A stretch of DNA of 64,000 bases from assembly GCA_020632655.1 (NCBI GenBank), contig JACKFD010000002.1:248001-312000 (forward strand), in the 5' to 3' direction. Under the pieces are notes generated by a model, which saw only the letters and a program-made list of their open reading frames with translations, did not search any database and had not been told where the DNA came from. Position 1 is the first letter of the stretch; every line of letters starts with the position of its first letter. Below are positions 1 through 8,649 of this stretch, one piece after another. This DNA is from Spirochaetaceae bacterium (lineage in GTDB: Bacteria; Myxococcota_A; UBA9160; UBA4427). Position numbers and translations under genes: made by a program.

Positions 1-410
1 GCCGTGACGGCGAGCGCGGCGCCGATGAAGAGGGCCTGGGCGGATCGAAGTTCGCTCGCGGGCAGGAGCCAGCCACCGACCCCGATTCCGAGGGCCAGGG
101 GGAGAGCGAGGCCACCGACGGCGATCACGATCGCCCGCCCGGAAGCTTCGGCGAGCTTCCAGGGGCGGAGGTCGAGGCCTGCCATCAGCATCAGGAAGAA
201 GATTCCAAGGTCCGTGATCGCGTCGAATACGGGATCGTCGGGGAGCTCCGCGAGGACCGGGAAGGCGGCGCCATGGTTCGTGACGACGATTCCGAGCAGT
301 ACGCCGGCGAGCAACTCACCGACGAGGGCGGGCTGTCCGAGTCGGACGGCAACCTCCCCGACGAGTCGGGTGGCGACGAGCAGCACCAGGAGGACGTAGA
401 GGACCTCCAT
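1..410 (-). CDS. Cation:proton antiporter, CPA2 family (N-terminal part, runs off the window)
   Basis: I translated this from the ATG at 410. The first 136 residues carry three or more hydrophobic segments and no stop codon before the window edge. The motif GQPALVGELLAGVLLG near residues 25-40 is typical of the first membrane helices of monovalent cation:proton antiporters of the KefB/NapA (CPA2) type. The following DLGIFFLMLMAGLDL also fits that family, which exchanges Na+ or K+ for H+ in the inner membrane. It lies 120 bp downstream of the acyl-CoA dehydrogenase gene on the same strand. No strong ribosome binding site is visible, so the start is moderately certain. Ion specificity and any C-terminal regulatory domain cannot be seen here. 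Confidence 0.8.
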   Translation of the reverse strand, partial: MEVLYVLLVLLVATRLVGEVAVRLGQPALVGELLAGVLLGIVVTNHGAAFPVLAELPDDPVFDAITDLGIFFLMLMAGLDLRPWKLAEASGRAIVIAVGGLALPLALGIGVGGWLLPASELRSAQALFIGAALAVT

Positions 411-530
411 CACGCGATCACAGAAGGCGTGATGCGCATCGGGAGTCGAACGGTCTCGCTAGAGGGGCTCGCGTCGATCCTTCGCTGTCGTCGACGAGGG
501 GCATGGCGCATTTCGTACTCTCGGCGCGGT

Positions 531-2954
531 TCATCGGTGCAGGTCGACGAACTCCTTTGCATCGAAGGCGTCGACGCGGACTGCTTCGTCCCGCGCCGCA
601 CGCGCCGAGGCGAGTCGGTCGACCTCCTCTTCCCTGAGGATTCCGGCCGCGACGGCCGCCTCGGCAAGCTCGATGCCCGGCGCCGGGTCGAGTCTGCCTT
701 CGGCTACCGCCCGACGCAGCGCGGATTCGATGGCGAGGGCCGGTGTCGCCTCCTCGAGCGCGGCTTCTAGTCGGCCGAGGCCCGGTTCGTCGGCTCGAGG
801 GAGGTAGATCGCCGAGGTGAGGGCTTCTCGGGCTTCTGCGTCTTCGAGCAGGGCGCGAGCGGCGTCCGACCCCATCCGATCGTCCGGTCCTCGCTCGCGC
901 CGACCGAGTGGGAAGACCAGCGGCGCGAGCAGGTACGCCATCCATCGCGTCGGAAGATTGCGGAGCACGCCCGAAAGAGCCCGATCGACTTCGGCGAGCG
1001 CCGTCTCGCAGGCCCAGACGACGAAGGCGCGCTCGCTCTCGGGCTCGCCCGCGTCCTGGAAGCGCTTCACGGTCGCGGATCCGATGTAGAGCCAGGCCAG
1101 GGCATCCGCGAGCCGGCCCGTGATCTTCTCGCGTCGCTTCAGACGACCGCCCAGCGTGGCTAGGGCGGCGTCGGAGACGAGCGCGAACGCGGCGCTGGAT
1201 CGACCGAGACGTCGACGGAATCGCCGCGCGACGCCGCGCGAAGGCATCGTTCGTTCCCGGAGTCCGCTCGACAGGGCGAGCAACGGCGCGCGAACTGCGT
1301 TTCGGGCGACGAGACCCAGATGGCCGAAGAACGCACGGTCGAAGCGACCGACGTCGGCCGTGGCGATCGCCTCCATCTCTTCGAGCACATAGGGGTGGCA
1401 GCGGATCGCGCCCTGTCCGTAGATGATCATCGAGCGCGTGAGGATGTTCGCGCCCTCGACGGTGATTCCGATCGGGATCGTCGCGTAGATCCTCTCCAGG
1501 ATGTTTCGCGGGCCACGCATGATGGCCGCTCCCGCGCGGATGTCCATCGCGTCGTTCACGATCGTGCGCATGGCGTCGGTGCAGTACGCCTTGGCGATGG
1601 CGGATAGCACCGCAGGCCGCTCGCCAGCATCGACCGTCGCGAGGGTGAGCGTGCGCGTCGCGTCGATCGCGTAGGTCAGGCCCGCAATGCGCGCGAGCGG
1701 CTCCTCGACTCCTTCGAAGCGACCGATCGGTGTGTCGAACTGCTCGCGCACCATGGCATAGGCGCTCGTGACGCGGGCGGCGACCTGCGCACCCGCGGTC
1801 GCGACGGAAGGCAGCGAGATGGATCGGCCGGCCGAGAGGCTCTCCATCAGCATCTTCCAACCCTGACCGGCTCCGGCCCGTCCTCCTATGATGGCGTCGA
1901 CGGGGACGAAGACGTCCTGACCGGTGGTGGGGCCGTTCTGGAAGGGCACACCCATCGGATCGTGGCGCGTACCGATCTCGATGCCGGGGAGGTCGGCTGG
2001 CACGAGCGCGCACGTGATGCCGAGCTCCGGCTCTCCGCCGAGGAGACCGTCGGGATCCCGGAGTCGGAAGGCCAGGCCGATCAACGTCGCGACCGGCGCG
2101 AGCGTGATGTAGCGCTTGTGCCAGCGCAGTCGGATGCCCAGGACCTCCTCGCCCCGCCAGGATCCGCGGCAGACGATCCCCTCGCTGTCGGTCGCCGCGG
2201 CATCGCTTCCAGCCTCGGGGCCCGTGAGCGCGAAGCACGGGATCTCCTCTCCGCGCGCGAGACGCGGGAGGTAGTGCGCGCACTGCTCTTTGGTCCCGTA
2301 GTGGAGCAGGAGCTCCGCGGGACCGAGCGAGTTCGGGACCATCACGGTCACCGCTGCCGTGACGCTCCGACTCGCAATCTTCGTGACGACGTCGGCGTGT
2401 GCACGCGCGGAGAATCCGAGTCCTCCGTAGGACTCCGGGATGATGAGACCGAAGAAGCGCTCGTGCCGCAGCGTGCTCCAGACCTTCTCGGGCAGGTCGC
2501 CGGCCTGGGAGATCTGCCATTCGTCGAGATCGCGACACAGGTCCTCGACGGGTCCGTCGAGGAAGGCCCGCTCGCGTGGCGTCGGACCCGCGGTCCGAAA
2601 TGACGCAAGCCGGTTCCAATCCGGTCGTCCCGAGAAGAGATCTCGATCGAAGCCGACCGTGCCAGCCTCGAGGGCGACTCGCTCCGTGTCGCCGAGCGTC
2701 GGGAGGGCGCGTGCGAAGCGGGGCATCAACCGCCGCGTGATCCACCTGCGTCGTACGGACGGCACTCCGTAGACCAGGGCGGCCAGGGCGAGGAGTGCGG
2801 CGAGCACCGAAAGGACGCCCCAGGACTCGGGTGCGGCTGCGGCACCGGCGAGCAGCGCGGCCGCGCCGCCGACGACCCAGGCGAGATAGGCACGCCCGAC
2901 GAAGGTGAGTGCCAGGAATGAACCCGCGGACAGAGCGATCCAGAAGAGAGTCAT
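531..2954 (-). CDS. fadE: Acyl-CoA dehydrogenase, FadE type
   Basis: An 807-residue protein, close to the ~814 residues of E. coli FadE and far longer than ordinary ~380-residue acyl-CoA dehydrogenases. Residues 1-65 hold two to three hydrophobic segments, so the enzyme is probably anchored in the inner membrane, as FadE is thought to be. The catalytic region follows with PESYGGLGFS near residue 175 and the flavin/substrate loop ALTGPEAGSDA near residue 250. The C-terminal ~250 residues match the extra DUF1974-type domain of this class. It would perform the first oxidation of beta-oxidation, an acyl-CoA to trans-2-enoyl-CoA. The ATG is preceded by AAGGA at a 7-nt gap. It stands alone, 234 bp from the encapsulin gene, so its position says little about its substrate. 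Confidence 0.9.
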   Translation of the reverse strand: MTLFWIALSAGSFLALTFVGRAYLAWVVGGAAALLAGAAAAPESWGVLSVLAALLALAALVYGVPSVRRRWITRRLMPRFARALPTLGDTERVALEAGTVGFDRDLFSGRPDWNRLASFRTAGPTPRERAFLDGPVEDLCRDLDEWQISQAGDLPEKVWSTLRHERFFGLIIPESYGGLGFSARAHADVVTKIASRSVTAAVTVMVPNSLGPAELLLHYGTKEQCAHYLPRLARGEEIPCFALTGPEAGSDAAATDSEGIVCRGSWRGEEVLGIRLRWHKRYITLAPVATLIGLAFRLRDPDGLLGGEPELGITCALVPADLPGIEIGTRHDPMGVPFQNGPTTGQDVFVPVDAIIGGRAGAGQGWKMLMESLSAGRSISLPSVATAGAQVAARVTSAYAMVREQFDTPIGRFEGVEEPLARIAGLTYAIDATRTLTLATVDAGERPAVLSAIAKAYCTDAMRTIVNDAMDIRAGAAIMRGPRNILERIYATIPIGITVEGANILTRSMIIYGQGAIRCHPYVLEEMEAIATADVGRFDRAFFGHLGLVARNAVRAPLLALSSGLRERTMPSRGVARRFRRRLGRSSAAFALVSDAALATLGGRLKRREKITGRLADALAWLYIGSATVKRFQDAGEPESERAFVVWACETALAEVDRALSGVLRNLPTRWMAYLLAPLVFPLGRRERGPDDRMGSDAARALLEDAEAREALTSAIYLPRADEPGLGRLEAALEEATPALAIESALRRAVAEGRLDPAPGIELAEAAVAAGILREEEVDRLASARAARDEAVRVDAFDAKEFVDLHR

Positions 2955-3188
2955 GACATGTTCCTTTCGCGGCCGTCGAGGTGAGCGGACCCTCGCTCCG
3001 AGTCCGAGGACTCCTCGACGGGGGTCGGGGCCCGCTCGTAGGGACGCGCTTCGAGCGGCGGCTGGCGCGTTCTGTCGAGAGGCGGCTCGGCCGGCCTCTC
3101 GGCTCTACGGACGGGAGGCGCGTTGCGCAGTGGATCCGAGCCGCCGGATCCGCTGGCCGGGTGCCGAGTGGCGCGGACGACCGGGTGG

Positions 3189-4001
3189 CTAGACATCGGG
3201 CGGAAGGAGGGGAACGGCCGCCTCCGGCCCGGTCAGTTCGGCGGTGAAGCTCTCTTCCAGATAGAGGCGGATGTGATCGTCGTCGTGGCCGACGTATCCG
3301 ATCGCCGCGTCGCGCCCGCAGACCATCCTGAAGTCGCCCCCGCGCAGGCTGGCGACCACGCCACCACGGAGCGTCGCCGCCCAGATGACGTCGCGGTCGA
3401 CCAGGCCACGCACGTGGCGGGCCATGGGATAGCCGCCCGCACCCGAAGCGCGAGCGAGTGCCTTGTGCGCCTCGGGTCCGAGAGCCACCACATAGGGCCC
3501 GGAGACGCCGGCGCGACGCAGCTGCTCGAGTGCCTCGGCGACCGCGTCGGCAAGGCGCGTGCCCTCGCCGGAGATCGCGACCCCCTCGTTCGTGGAGTCG
3601 GTGATCAGGCCCGGGATGTCGGCGTCGGCATATCCCTCGAAGATCGCGTCGTCCTCAGCGGCGGCGAATACGCGAGCGGCTTCGCGAAGTGGATCCAGAT
3701 CGATGCGGGACGCGCCGCGATCGGCGCGCTCGATCGCCTGGCGCTCGAGCGTGAACGGTACCCGGAGCTCGATCAACGGCCGGACGACCCGACGCCGAAT
3801 CGTGGCGCGGGAGTCCACCTCGCACTCGAGCGACTCCGCTCGTCCGAGATCGAGACCCGAATGGAGCCATCCGAACGGACCTTCGAAGTCCACCAGCCTC
3901 CGCGCGGCGAGACGCATCGTAAGCATGTCGCGAGCCTCGGATTCGATGCGTCTCCAGGCGGTGTCGCTGATCGGGGCGAGATGTCGATTCAATCCACCCA
4001 A
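3189..4001 (-). CDS. Encapsulin shell protein (family 1 nanocompartment)
   Basis: A 270-residue protein with the HK97-type encapsulin (linocin M18) signature from end to end. The N-terminus GGLNRHLAPISDTAW lines up with the FLKRSFAPLTEKQW-type start of characterised encapsulins. RRLVDFEGPFGW follows near residues 35-46, the ELRVPFTL stretch near residue 85, then EDDAIFEGY and a C-terminal VRLYLEESFTAEL. Family members self-assemble into icosahedral protein shells that hold a cargo enzyme. I chose the TTG start at 4001 because it gives the family's N-terminal length and has AGGAG 8 nt upstream; a second TTG at 3992 is the alternative. The gene begins 13 nt inside the end of the encapsulated ferritin gene, so the two are almost certainly co-translated and form shell plus cargo. 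Confidence 0.93.
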   Translation of the reverse strand: MGGLNRHLAPISDTAWRRIESEARDMLTMRLAARRLVDFEGPFGWLHSGLDLGRAESLECEVDSRATIRRRVVRPLIELRVPFTLERQAIERADRGASRIDLDPLREAARVFAAAEDDAIFEGYADADIPGLITDSTNEGVAISGEGTRLADAVAEALEQLRRAGVSGPYVVALGPEAHKALARASGAGGYPMARHVRGLVDRDVIWAATLRGGVVASLRGGDFRMVCGRDAAIGYVGHDDDHIRLYLEESFTAELTGPEAAVPLLPPDV

Positions 4002-4399
4002 TCCGAGATCTCCTCGCCCGATCGTTCCCGACGCAGCCGGTCGATGCCGCGCAGGGCGCCGATGCCCAGATGGCGTTCTTCGCCAGTCTGATGATGATCT
4101 CCTCGGGCAGGCTCGCTCCGTGCGATCGGATCGGCTCGGAACAGGAAGCGGCGGAGGAGTCCGTCGAACTCGGGGTCGCGACGACGGATCCATTCGAGGA
4201 GCATGCACGCGTGCTCCTTCTCCTCGTCTCGATGGTTCGCGAGGACGCTTCTCAGATCGTCGTCGGTCGTCGTGTGCAAACGGTCCTCGTAGGTATCCAC
4301 TGCTACGAGCTCCTCGATCAACGACGTCAACGCGTGGTGCATGTCCTGGATCTCGGCCGACGGCCGGTCTCGGGATTCGTGTGTCGTGGCGGCTGTCAT
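3989..4399 (-). CDS. Encapsulated ferritin (EncFtn), cargo of the adjacent encapsulin
   Basis: A 136-residue protein of the half-ferritin EncFtn family. These proteins form ring-shaped decamers, oxidise Fe2+ and deliver mineral into an encapsulin shell. The two-helix core is clear: DMHHALTSLIEELVAVD at residues 19-35 and HRDEEKEHACMLLEWIRRRD at 56-75. Glu30, Glu60 and His63 occupy the ferroxidase positions. A typical cargo-loading peptide, LGIGALRG, lies near residues 111-118. Unusually, about 18 more residues follow it. Two residues that other members use at an entry site (Glu and Trp) appear here as Val32 and Thr36. The ATG at 4399 is preceded by AAGGAGG at a 9-nt gap. Three 37-bp repeats lie just upstream. 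Confidence 0.93.
   Translation of the reverse strand: MTAATTHESRDRPSAEIQDMHHALTSLIEELVAVDTYEDRLHTTTDDDLRSVLANHRDEEKEHACMLLEWIRRRDPEFDGLLRRFLFRADPIARSEPARGDHHQTGEERHLGIGALRGIDRLRRERSGEEISDWVD
4010..4014 (-). promoter_or_regulatory. Ribosome binding site of the encapsulin gene, inside the ferritin gene
   Basis: The minus strand reads AGGAG, then 8 nt, then TTG. The site lies within the last codons of the ferritin gene (the Gly-Glu-Glu-Ile stretch), so those residues are partly dictated by the need for an encapsulin ribosome binding site. It decides the TTG start. Confidence 0.7.
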
Positions 4400-4432
4400 G
4401 GGGCCGAGCCTCCTTTCTCTTGCTCTTTCCGT

Positions 4433-4543
4433 CCCGGGGCTGCTTCGCACCGACGCACGCGGGACCGAGCCCGGGGCTGCTTCGCACCGACGCACGCGGG
4501 ACCGAGCCCGGGGCTGCTTCGCACCGACGCACGCGGGACCGAG
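4433..4543. repeat. Three perfect tandem copies of a 37-bp unit upstream of the ferritin gene
   Basis: The units occupy 4433-4469, 4470-4506 and 4507-4543 and are identical by eye. Each begins CCCGGGGCTGCTTCGCACC and ends GCGGGACCGAG. The array starts 33 bp upstream of the encapsulated ferritin ATG, so it lies in the leader or promoter region. A 37-bp period is not a multiple of three, and no credible protein covers it. It could be a set of regulator sites, a structured leader, or recent slippage. No Fur-like AT-rich box is visible within it. Confidence 0.9.
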
Positions 4544-5137
4544 AGAGGCGCGGATTCGGCTTCAGCCGCGGGTCGCGCCGGCTTTCTGACATCCCGTACT
4601 GGAAACTCAAGCAAGCGTCGTGCCGACGCGGCGCGAAGGGCCGAGGGCCGATTCGCCACGCCCCTTCCATTCGCAGAGGCGAGGCAGTTGGCGGCTCGCG
4701 GAAGACGACGAGCTCGGCGCTCCCATGTCTTCCACCTCGACGTCGTGCCAACATGAATCGCGTCAGACGCCAGAGGGGCTCTATGGCGGAGCTGGCGGAG
4801 TGTCCGGCCGGGATCGGGACGATCGTGCTCCGTGCCGCGTCATGCGCCTCCACCTGATTCCGCCGAGACGATGTCCGGGGTCTCACGGCGTACTGTCGCG
4901 ACGAGACCACGCCGCGGCGCGTGGATCATTGTAGAAAGGGCGCCGCGACATCTCCGACCGGCTCGACGCGCCCGGTCACCCCGACCGACTGTGCGTCGGC
5001 GACGGACGGGCGTCGGGCGCATGCCGAGCCCGTCGGCACCTTGTTGTGCCCCGATCGCTTCGCGAAGCTGTCGATCGACGTCGTCTGCGGATGCCCGTTT
5101 GGCGAGACGGTCCATCTACGCAGACGGGAGTAGCGCC
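4544..5137. other. Intergenic region between divergent ferritin and Rieske genes
   Basis: No frame here gives a protein with recognisable composition or motifs. The stretch should hold the promoters of both divergent genes, but I see no convincing -35/-10 pair and no AT-rich iron box. The ribosome binding site of the Rieske gene (GGGAG) lies at its right end. Confidence 0.5.
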
Positions 5138-6112
5138 GTGACCCTGGCGAGTGCCTATCGCTATCCGTTCCCGCCCTATCCAACCGGCTGGTACGTCGTC
5201 GCCGCGTCGAGCGAGCTCCCGTCGCGAGGAGTTCTGCCGCTTCGTTATTTCGGACGCGACCTCGTGCTGTTCCGAGCGGAGAGCGGCCGTGCCGTACTGG
5301 TCGACGCTCATTGTCCGCACATGGGCGCGCATCTCGGGCACGGCGGATTCGTCGAGGGGGAGGGGATCCGCTGCCCCTTCCATCAATGGCGCTTCGGGTG
5401 CGATGGGCGCGTCGAAGACGTTCCGTACCAGACCCGCGGCGCGTTGCCCGTCGAGTCGCTCGCCTGCTGGCCGGTCGAGGAGCAGAGCGGCGTCGTACTG
5501 GCACATTGGAGCGACGGCGGCCGATCGCCCAGCTGGCGCATGCCGGCGATCACCGAGTTCGGTCGTCCGGGCTGGGTCGGCTGGCAGACCTTCCGCTGGC
5601 AGATCCACATGCATACCCAGGAGCTCGCAGAAAACGTCCCCGACATGCCGCATTTCCGTTACGTCCATCGCGTTCCAGCGCCGCCCGAAGCCGAGGTGAA
5701 GACTTCGGGCCACGTCTACCGGCAGGAGACGATCGGGCGCGGGGCCGACGGCGGGATCGTCTGGCGGACGCAGCAGACGCTCTTCGGGCTCGGGCTCATC
5801 GTGCTGCGTACGCCCGGACCCATCCCGAATGTCTCGCTGAACGCGATCACGCCGATCGACGAGGAGACGGTCGACCTGCGGGTGATGTACGTCGTCGAAG
5901 AAGGCGGCGATGCCACGACGCTCTCGCCGGCGGCGAGTGCGATGCTCGAGGCCGTTGCGAGCACGATCGGAGACGACGTCCCGATCTGGGAGCACAAGGT
6001 CTATCGCGAGAAGCCGTCCCTCGTACCGGGGGACGGCCCGATCGCGACGTTGCGGAAGTGGGCGCGGCAGTTCTACGAGAGCGGGGCCGAGGGCGCGCCC
6101 GACCGCGACTAG
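5138..6112 (+). CDS. Rieske non-heme iron oxygenase, KshA / sterol 7-desaturase-like
   Basis: A 324-residue oxygenase component. The Rieske [2Fe-2S] centre is bound by Cys59-x-His61 (CPHMGAHLG) and Cys79-x2-His82 (CPFHQW). The mononuclear iron site follows as Asn166, Asp169, His172 and His177 in ENVPDMPHFRYVH. Overall layout and length resemble 3-ketosteroid 9-alpha-hydroxylase KshA and cholesterol 7-desaturase rather than the longer aromatic-ring dioxygenases, so a steroid or isoprenoid substrate is likely but not proven. A separate reductase must supply electrons; none is encoded nearby. The GTG at 5138 has GGGAG upstream, and the protein then starts just before the usual YPFPPYPTGWY stretch. 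The 3' end overlaps the convergent next gene by 4 bp. Confidence 0.85.
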   Translation: MTLASAYRYPFPPYPTGWYVVAASSELPSRGVLPLRYFGRDLVLFRAESGRAVLVDAHCPHMGAHLGHGGFVEGEGIRCPFHQWRFGCDGRVEDVPYQTRGALPVESLACWPVEEQSGVVLAHWSDGGRSPSWRMPAITEFGRPGWVGWQTFRWQIHMHTQELAENVPDMPHFRYVHRVPAPPEAEVKTSGHVYRQETIGRGADGGIVWRTQQTLFGLGLIVLRTPGPIPNVSLNAITPIDEETVDLRVMYVVEEGGDATTLSPAASAMLEAVASTIGDDVPIWEHKVYREKPSLVPGDGPIATLRKWARQFYESGAEGAPDRD

Positions 6113-6828
6113 CCGCGGCGGCCCGCGGATCCCGCTCGAACGGGCTGGCGTCCGGATGGACGCGAGAGGGCCTGGCGCCGGGCGAAACGAGATGCGGCGA
6201 CGAGTCCGGCGACGAGCGCCGCGAGGGCCGGGGCGGAGAGCGCGGGGACCGAGGGCGTCGCGACCGGCGTGAATTCGAGGTTGTCGAGCAGCGTCCCCTC
6301 CATGATGGGCGTGTTGGGTTGGAAGACCTCGATGCGTCGGATCAGCGGAGCGCTCACGAAGAGATCCACGGGATTCCCGGTTCCGCTTCCCGCGCCGGTG
6401 CCGGAGTCGCTCGCAACCAGCGTCCCGGCCGTCGCATCGTCGTACGCGTTCACCCGGATGCCCGCACTCCCCACGTCCATCGCCCGCAGGCTCACCGACG
6501 AGACGGGCGGCTCGAAGCGGGCCGCGATCGGGTCGGATTCGTGCAGGATCGTGCTCGACGTCGAATGGATCACGACGTAGGGCAGTGTCGAGCCCAGATG
6601 ATCGTCGACGCCATCGAAGGGCGGACCCAGCGCATCCGCCCAGCGGGCATGCGAGAAGGTGACGCCCAGCGTCGAGTAGAAGTCGTCGATGGTCTGGCCG
6701 GGCGTGCCGTCGTCGAAATCGATCGAGACGGTCTGCGCAGCAATCGGCGAGGCCGCGACGAGGGGCGGGAGCAGGGCGAGGGTGGCGAAACGGACGCGGG
6801 CAGCGGTGCAGAGGCGCGAGTGCAGCAT
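6109..6828 (-). CDS. Secreted protein with C-terminal sorting signal (VPALS type)
   Basis: 239 residues: a signal peptide (residues 1-31, hydrophobic core then PIAAQ), a beta-rich middle of unknown function, and near residue 200 the sequence VPALSAPALAALVAGLVAA followed by basic residues. That tripartite tail (short Pro motif, membrane helix, Arg cluster) is the plan of PEP-CTERM/IPTL-CTERM sorting tails, which are processed by exosortase-type enzymes at the cell envelope. About 25 Arg/Ser/Gly-rich residues follow the helix, longer than usual. The middle resembles the cell-surface 'PEP-CTERM sorting domain' proteins common in this group; I recognise no catalytic motif. It converges on the Rieske gene. 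Confidence 0.7.
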   Translation of the reverse strand: MLHSRLCTAARVRFATLALLPPLVAASPIAAQTVSIDFDDGTPGQTIDDFYSTLGVTFSHARWADALGPPFDGVDDHLGSTLPYVVIHSTSSTILHESDPIAARFEPPVSSVSLRAMDVGSAGIRVNAYDDATAGTLVASDSGTGAGSGTGNPVDLFVSAPLIRRIEVFQPNTPIMEGTLLDNLEFTPVATPSVPALSAPALAALVAGLVAASRFARRQALSRPSGRQPVRAGSAGRRG

Positions 6829-6947
6829 CCGAGCACGGTAGCAGGCACGTCGTGCGCGACAGACGGGGGCCGATTTCCATGGACTGCCCGAGATCCGTCG
6901 TGCGAGACTGGTCGGGCTCGACCCGAGCCCACCCGTCGAAGGATCCC

Positions 6948-7610
6948 ATGCGAACGCAGTTGCTCCTCACGCTCCCCGCGCTCGTCGTCGCTGCCCATCT
7001 TCTGACCGCGGCGGACGCCCGGGCCCAGGTCGTCTTCTCCGAGGACTTCGAGGTCCCGGACACGACGAACTTCATCACGTTCTTCGCGCCGCAGCAGATC
7101 GTGACCGCCAGCAACACCTGGCAGGTCGTCGCCGAGAGCGTCGATCTCTACGAGGATGCGGCGCGTGCCGAGGCCGTGGCCTACGAAGGCGGTCAGGCCG
7201 TCGACCTCGCGGGCTCACCGGGCGCTGGCGTGATCGAGGCGGGCTTCGCCACGGTCTCAGGCCGCAGCTATCGCCTCGTCTTCCACTACGCGCGCAACAA
7301 CCTCCTGGGGGCGACGCCCGGCCAGGCCCGGATCGACGTCGAGGGGGGCTCGCCGCTCCTGTCCGTCACGGTCCAGCACGACCCGGCGCAGTATGCCTTC
7401 TCCACCTAGATCACCTTCGACGAGAACTTCGTCGCGGACGCCCCGCAGGCGACGCTGCGTTTCACCTCACTCAACGCCGGGAACACGGGCATCACGATCG
7501 ATGCGATCTCGATCACGACCGTACCGGCCACTCCGGCGCTCGCACCCGTGTCGACGGTCGTCCTCGCGTCGGCGCTTGCCTGGATCGCGCGTCGACGGAT
7601 GGCCGCGTAG
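6948..7610 (+). pseudogene. Surface protein gene interrupted by an in-frame amber codon
   Basis: The ATG at 6948 (AAGGA upstream) starts a signal peptide, MRTQLLLTLPALVVAAHLL, then a DUF642/choice-of-anchor-like beta-sandwich (EDFEVPD at the mature N-terminus). Translation stops at TAG 7407-7409 after 153 residues. The same frame continues for 66 more codons with convincing sequence (ITFDENFVADAPQATLRF, then NAGNTGITIDAISI) and a sorting tail, TPALAPVSTVVLASALAW plus IARRR, ending at TAG 7608-7610. The stop therefore separates the main domain from its last strands and its anchor. It is a nonsense mutation, a sequencing error or a rare readthrough site; other genes here end normally in TAG, so genetic-code reassignment is unlikely. 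Confidence 0.8.
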
Positions 7611-7639
7611 TCGTCGCAAGCACACGCGCGACGACCCGC

Positions 7640-8581
7640 TCAGGCGACCCCGAGATCCCGCGCCCACTCGAGGTTCAGCCGCGCCGAGCCGACATGGGCG
7701 AGATGGACCACGTGCCCCTCGCCCTGCTCGGCATCGCCGTGCAGCACGGCCTCCTCGCTGCCCCGGGCCTCGGCCGCGTCGGCGAGGTCGACGAGCTCGC
7801 GCCAGTAGGCGACCTCCTCGGCGGAGGGCGTGAAGAGCTCGTGCACGAGCGGGACGTGGGCCGCGTCGCCGAGCATCATGCCGTAGTAGCCGAGATCCCG
7901 GAGCTCCGTCGCGAAGCTTCGCAGGCCTTCGAGGTCCGAGACGTCGCCGCCCCACATGCCGCTGATCGGATAGCGGATGCCCGCGGCCTTCGCGTCCGCG
8001 AGGACCTTCGAGCGCAGGAAGAGCGTCTCCCTTCCCTCGCGAGTCCACCGGAAGCCGAGCGCCTGATGGATGTCGCCGAAGCGGGAGATCGCGCCGCCCA
8101 TGTAGCCCACCCGCGGCGAGGCCATCGCGATTTCGTAGGCGAGCCGGATCGCCTGGGCGGTCTCGAGGATCGGATAGAGGAGGATCGAGCCCCGGGGCAG
8201 CCCGGCTTGCACTTCGACGTTCGTGACGAGCGCGTCGGCCGCCACGATGTCGCGCGGATCCTCGATCTTGGGGACGAGCACGCCGGCCAGGCCGGGCAGG
8301 GCGATCGCCTGCAGGTCGGTCAGCATCTCGCCCGAGGACGCGGGGCGCAGGCGCGCGAAGTAGCGCGGATGTTCGGCGGGATGACGATCGGCGTCGCCGA
8401 GGAACGCCGACACGAGGCGGCGCGTCTGCTCGCGGATCCGCTCGGTCATCGGCGTCTGGGGCTCCTCCATGTCGAGCACGACGGCATCGGCCGGGAGCCC
8501 GGGCACGTCGGCCAGGCGCTTCTCGTCGGAGCCCGGCACGAAGACGAGGCTGCGGATCGGGCGGACACGCGGGCGCTGCAT
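7640..8581 (-). CDS. HpcH/HpaI aldolase / citrate lyase beta-subunit (CitE-like) family protein
   Basis: 313 residues. The start, RSLVFVPGSDEKRLADV, and ADAVVLDMEE at residues 36-45 are hallmarks of CitE-like TIM-barrel lyases. A conserved VLVPKIEDPRD follows near residue 115 and LLYPILETAQAI near residue 145, giving the usual acidic metal ligands. The family cleaves or forms C-C bonds of acyl-CoA thioesters such as malyl-CoA, citramalyl-CoA and beta-methylmalyl-CoA. The exact substrate cannot be told. The ATG at 8581 has GGGAG upstream. It follows the amidohydrolase gene by 68 bp on the same strand, so the two probably act in one catabolic route. Confidence 0.82.
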   Translation of the reverse strand: MQRPRVRPIRSLVFVPGSDEKRLADVPGLPADAVVLDMEEPQTPMTERIREQTRRLVSAFLGDADRHPAEHPRYFARLRPASSGEMLTDLQAIALPGLAGVLVPKIEDPRDIVAADALVTNVEVQAGLPRGSILLYPILETAQAIRLAYEIAMASPRVGYMGGAISRFGDIHQALGFRWTREGRETLFLRSKVLADAKAAGIRYPISGMWGGDVSDLEGLRSFATELRDLGYYGMMLGDAAHVPLVHELFTPSAEEVAYWRELVDLADAAEARGSEEAVLHGDAEQGEGHVVHLAHVGSARLNLEWARDLGVA

Positions 8582-8649
8582 GGGGTTCTCTCCCGGGTAG
8601 AGGGCAGGGCGGCGACCCTGGTCGGGCTCGCTGCATTCGTCTCGGCTCG

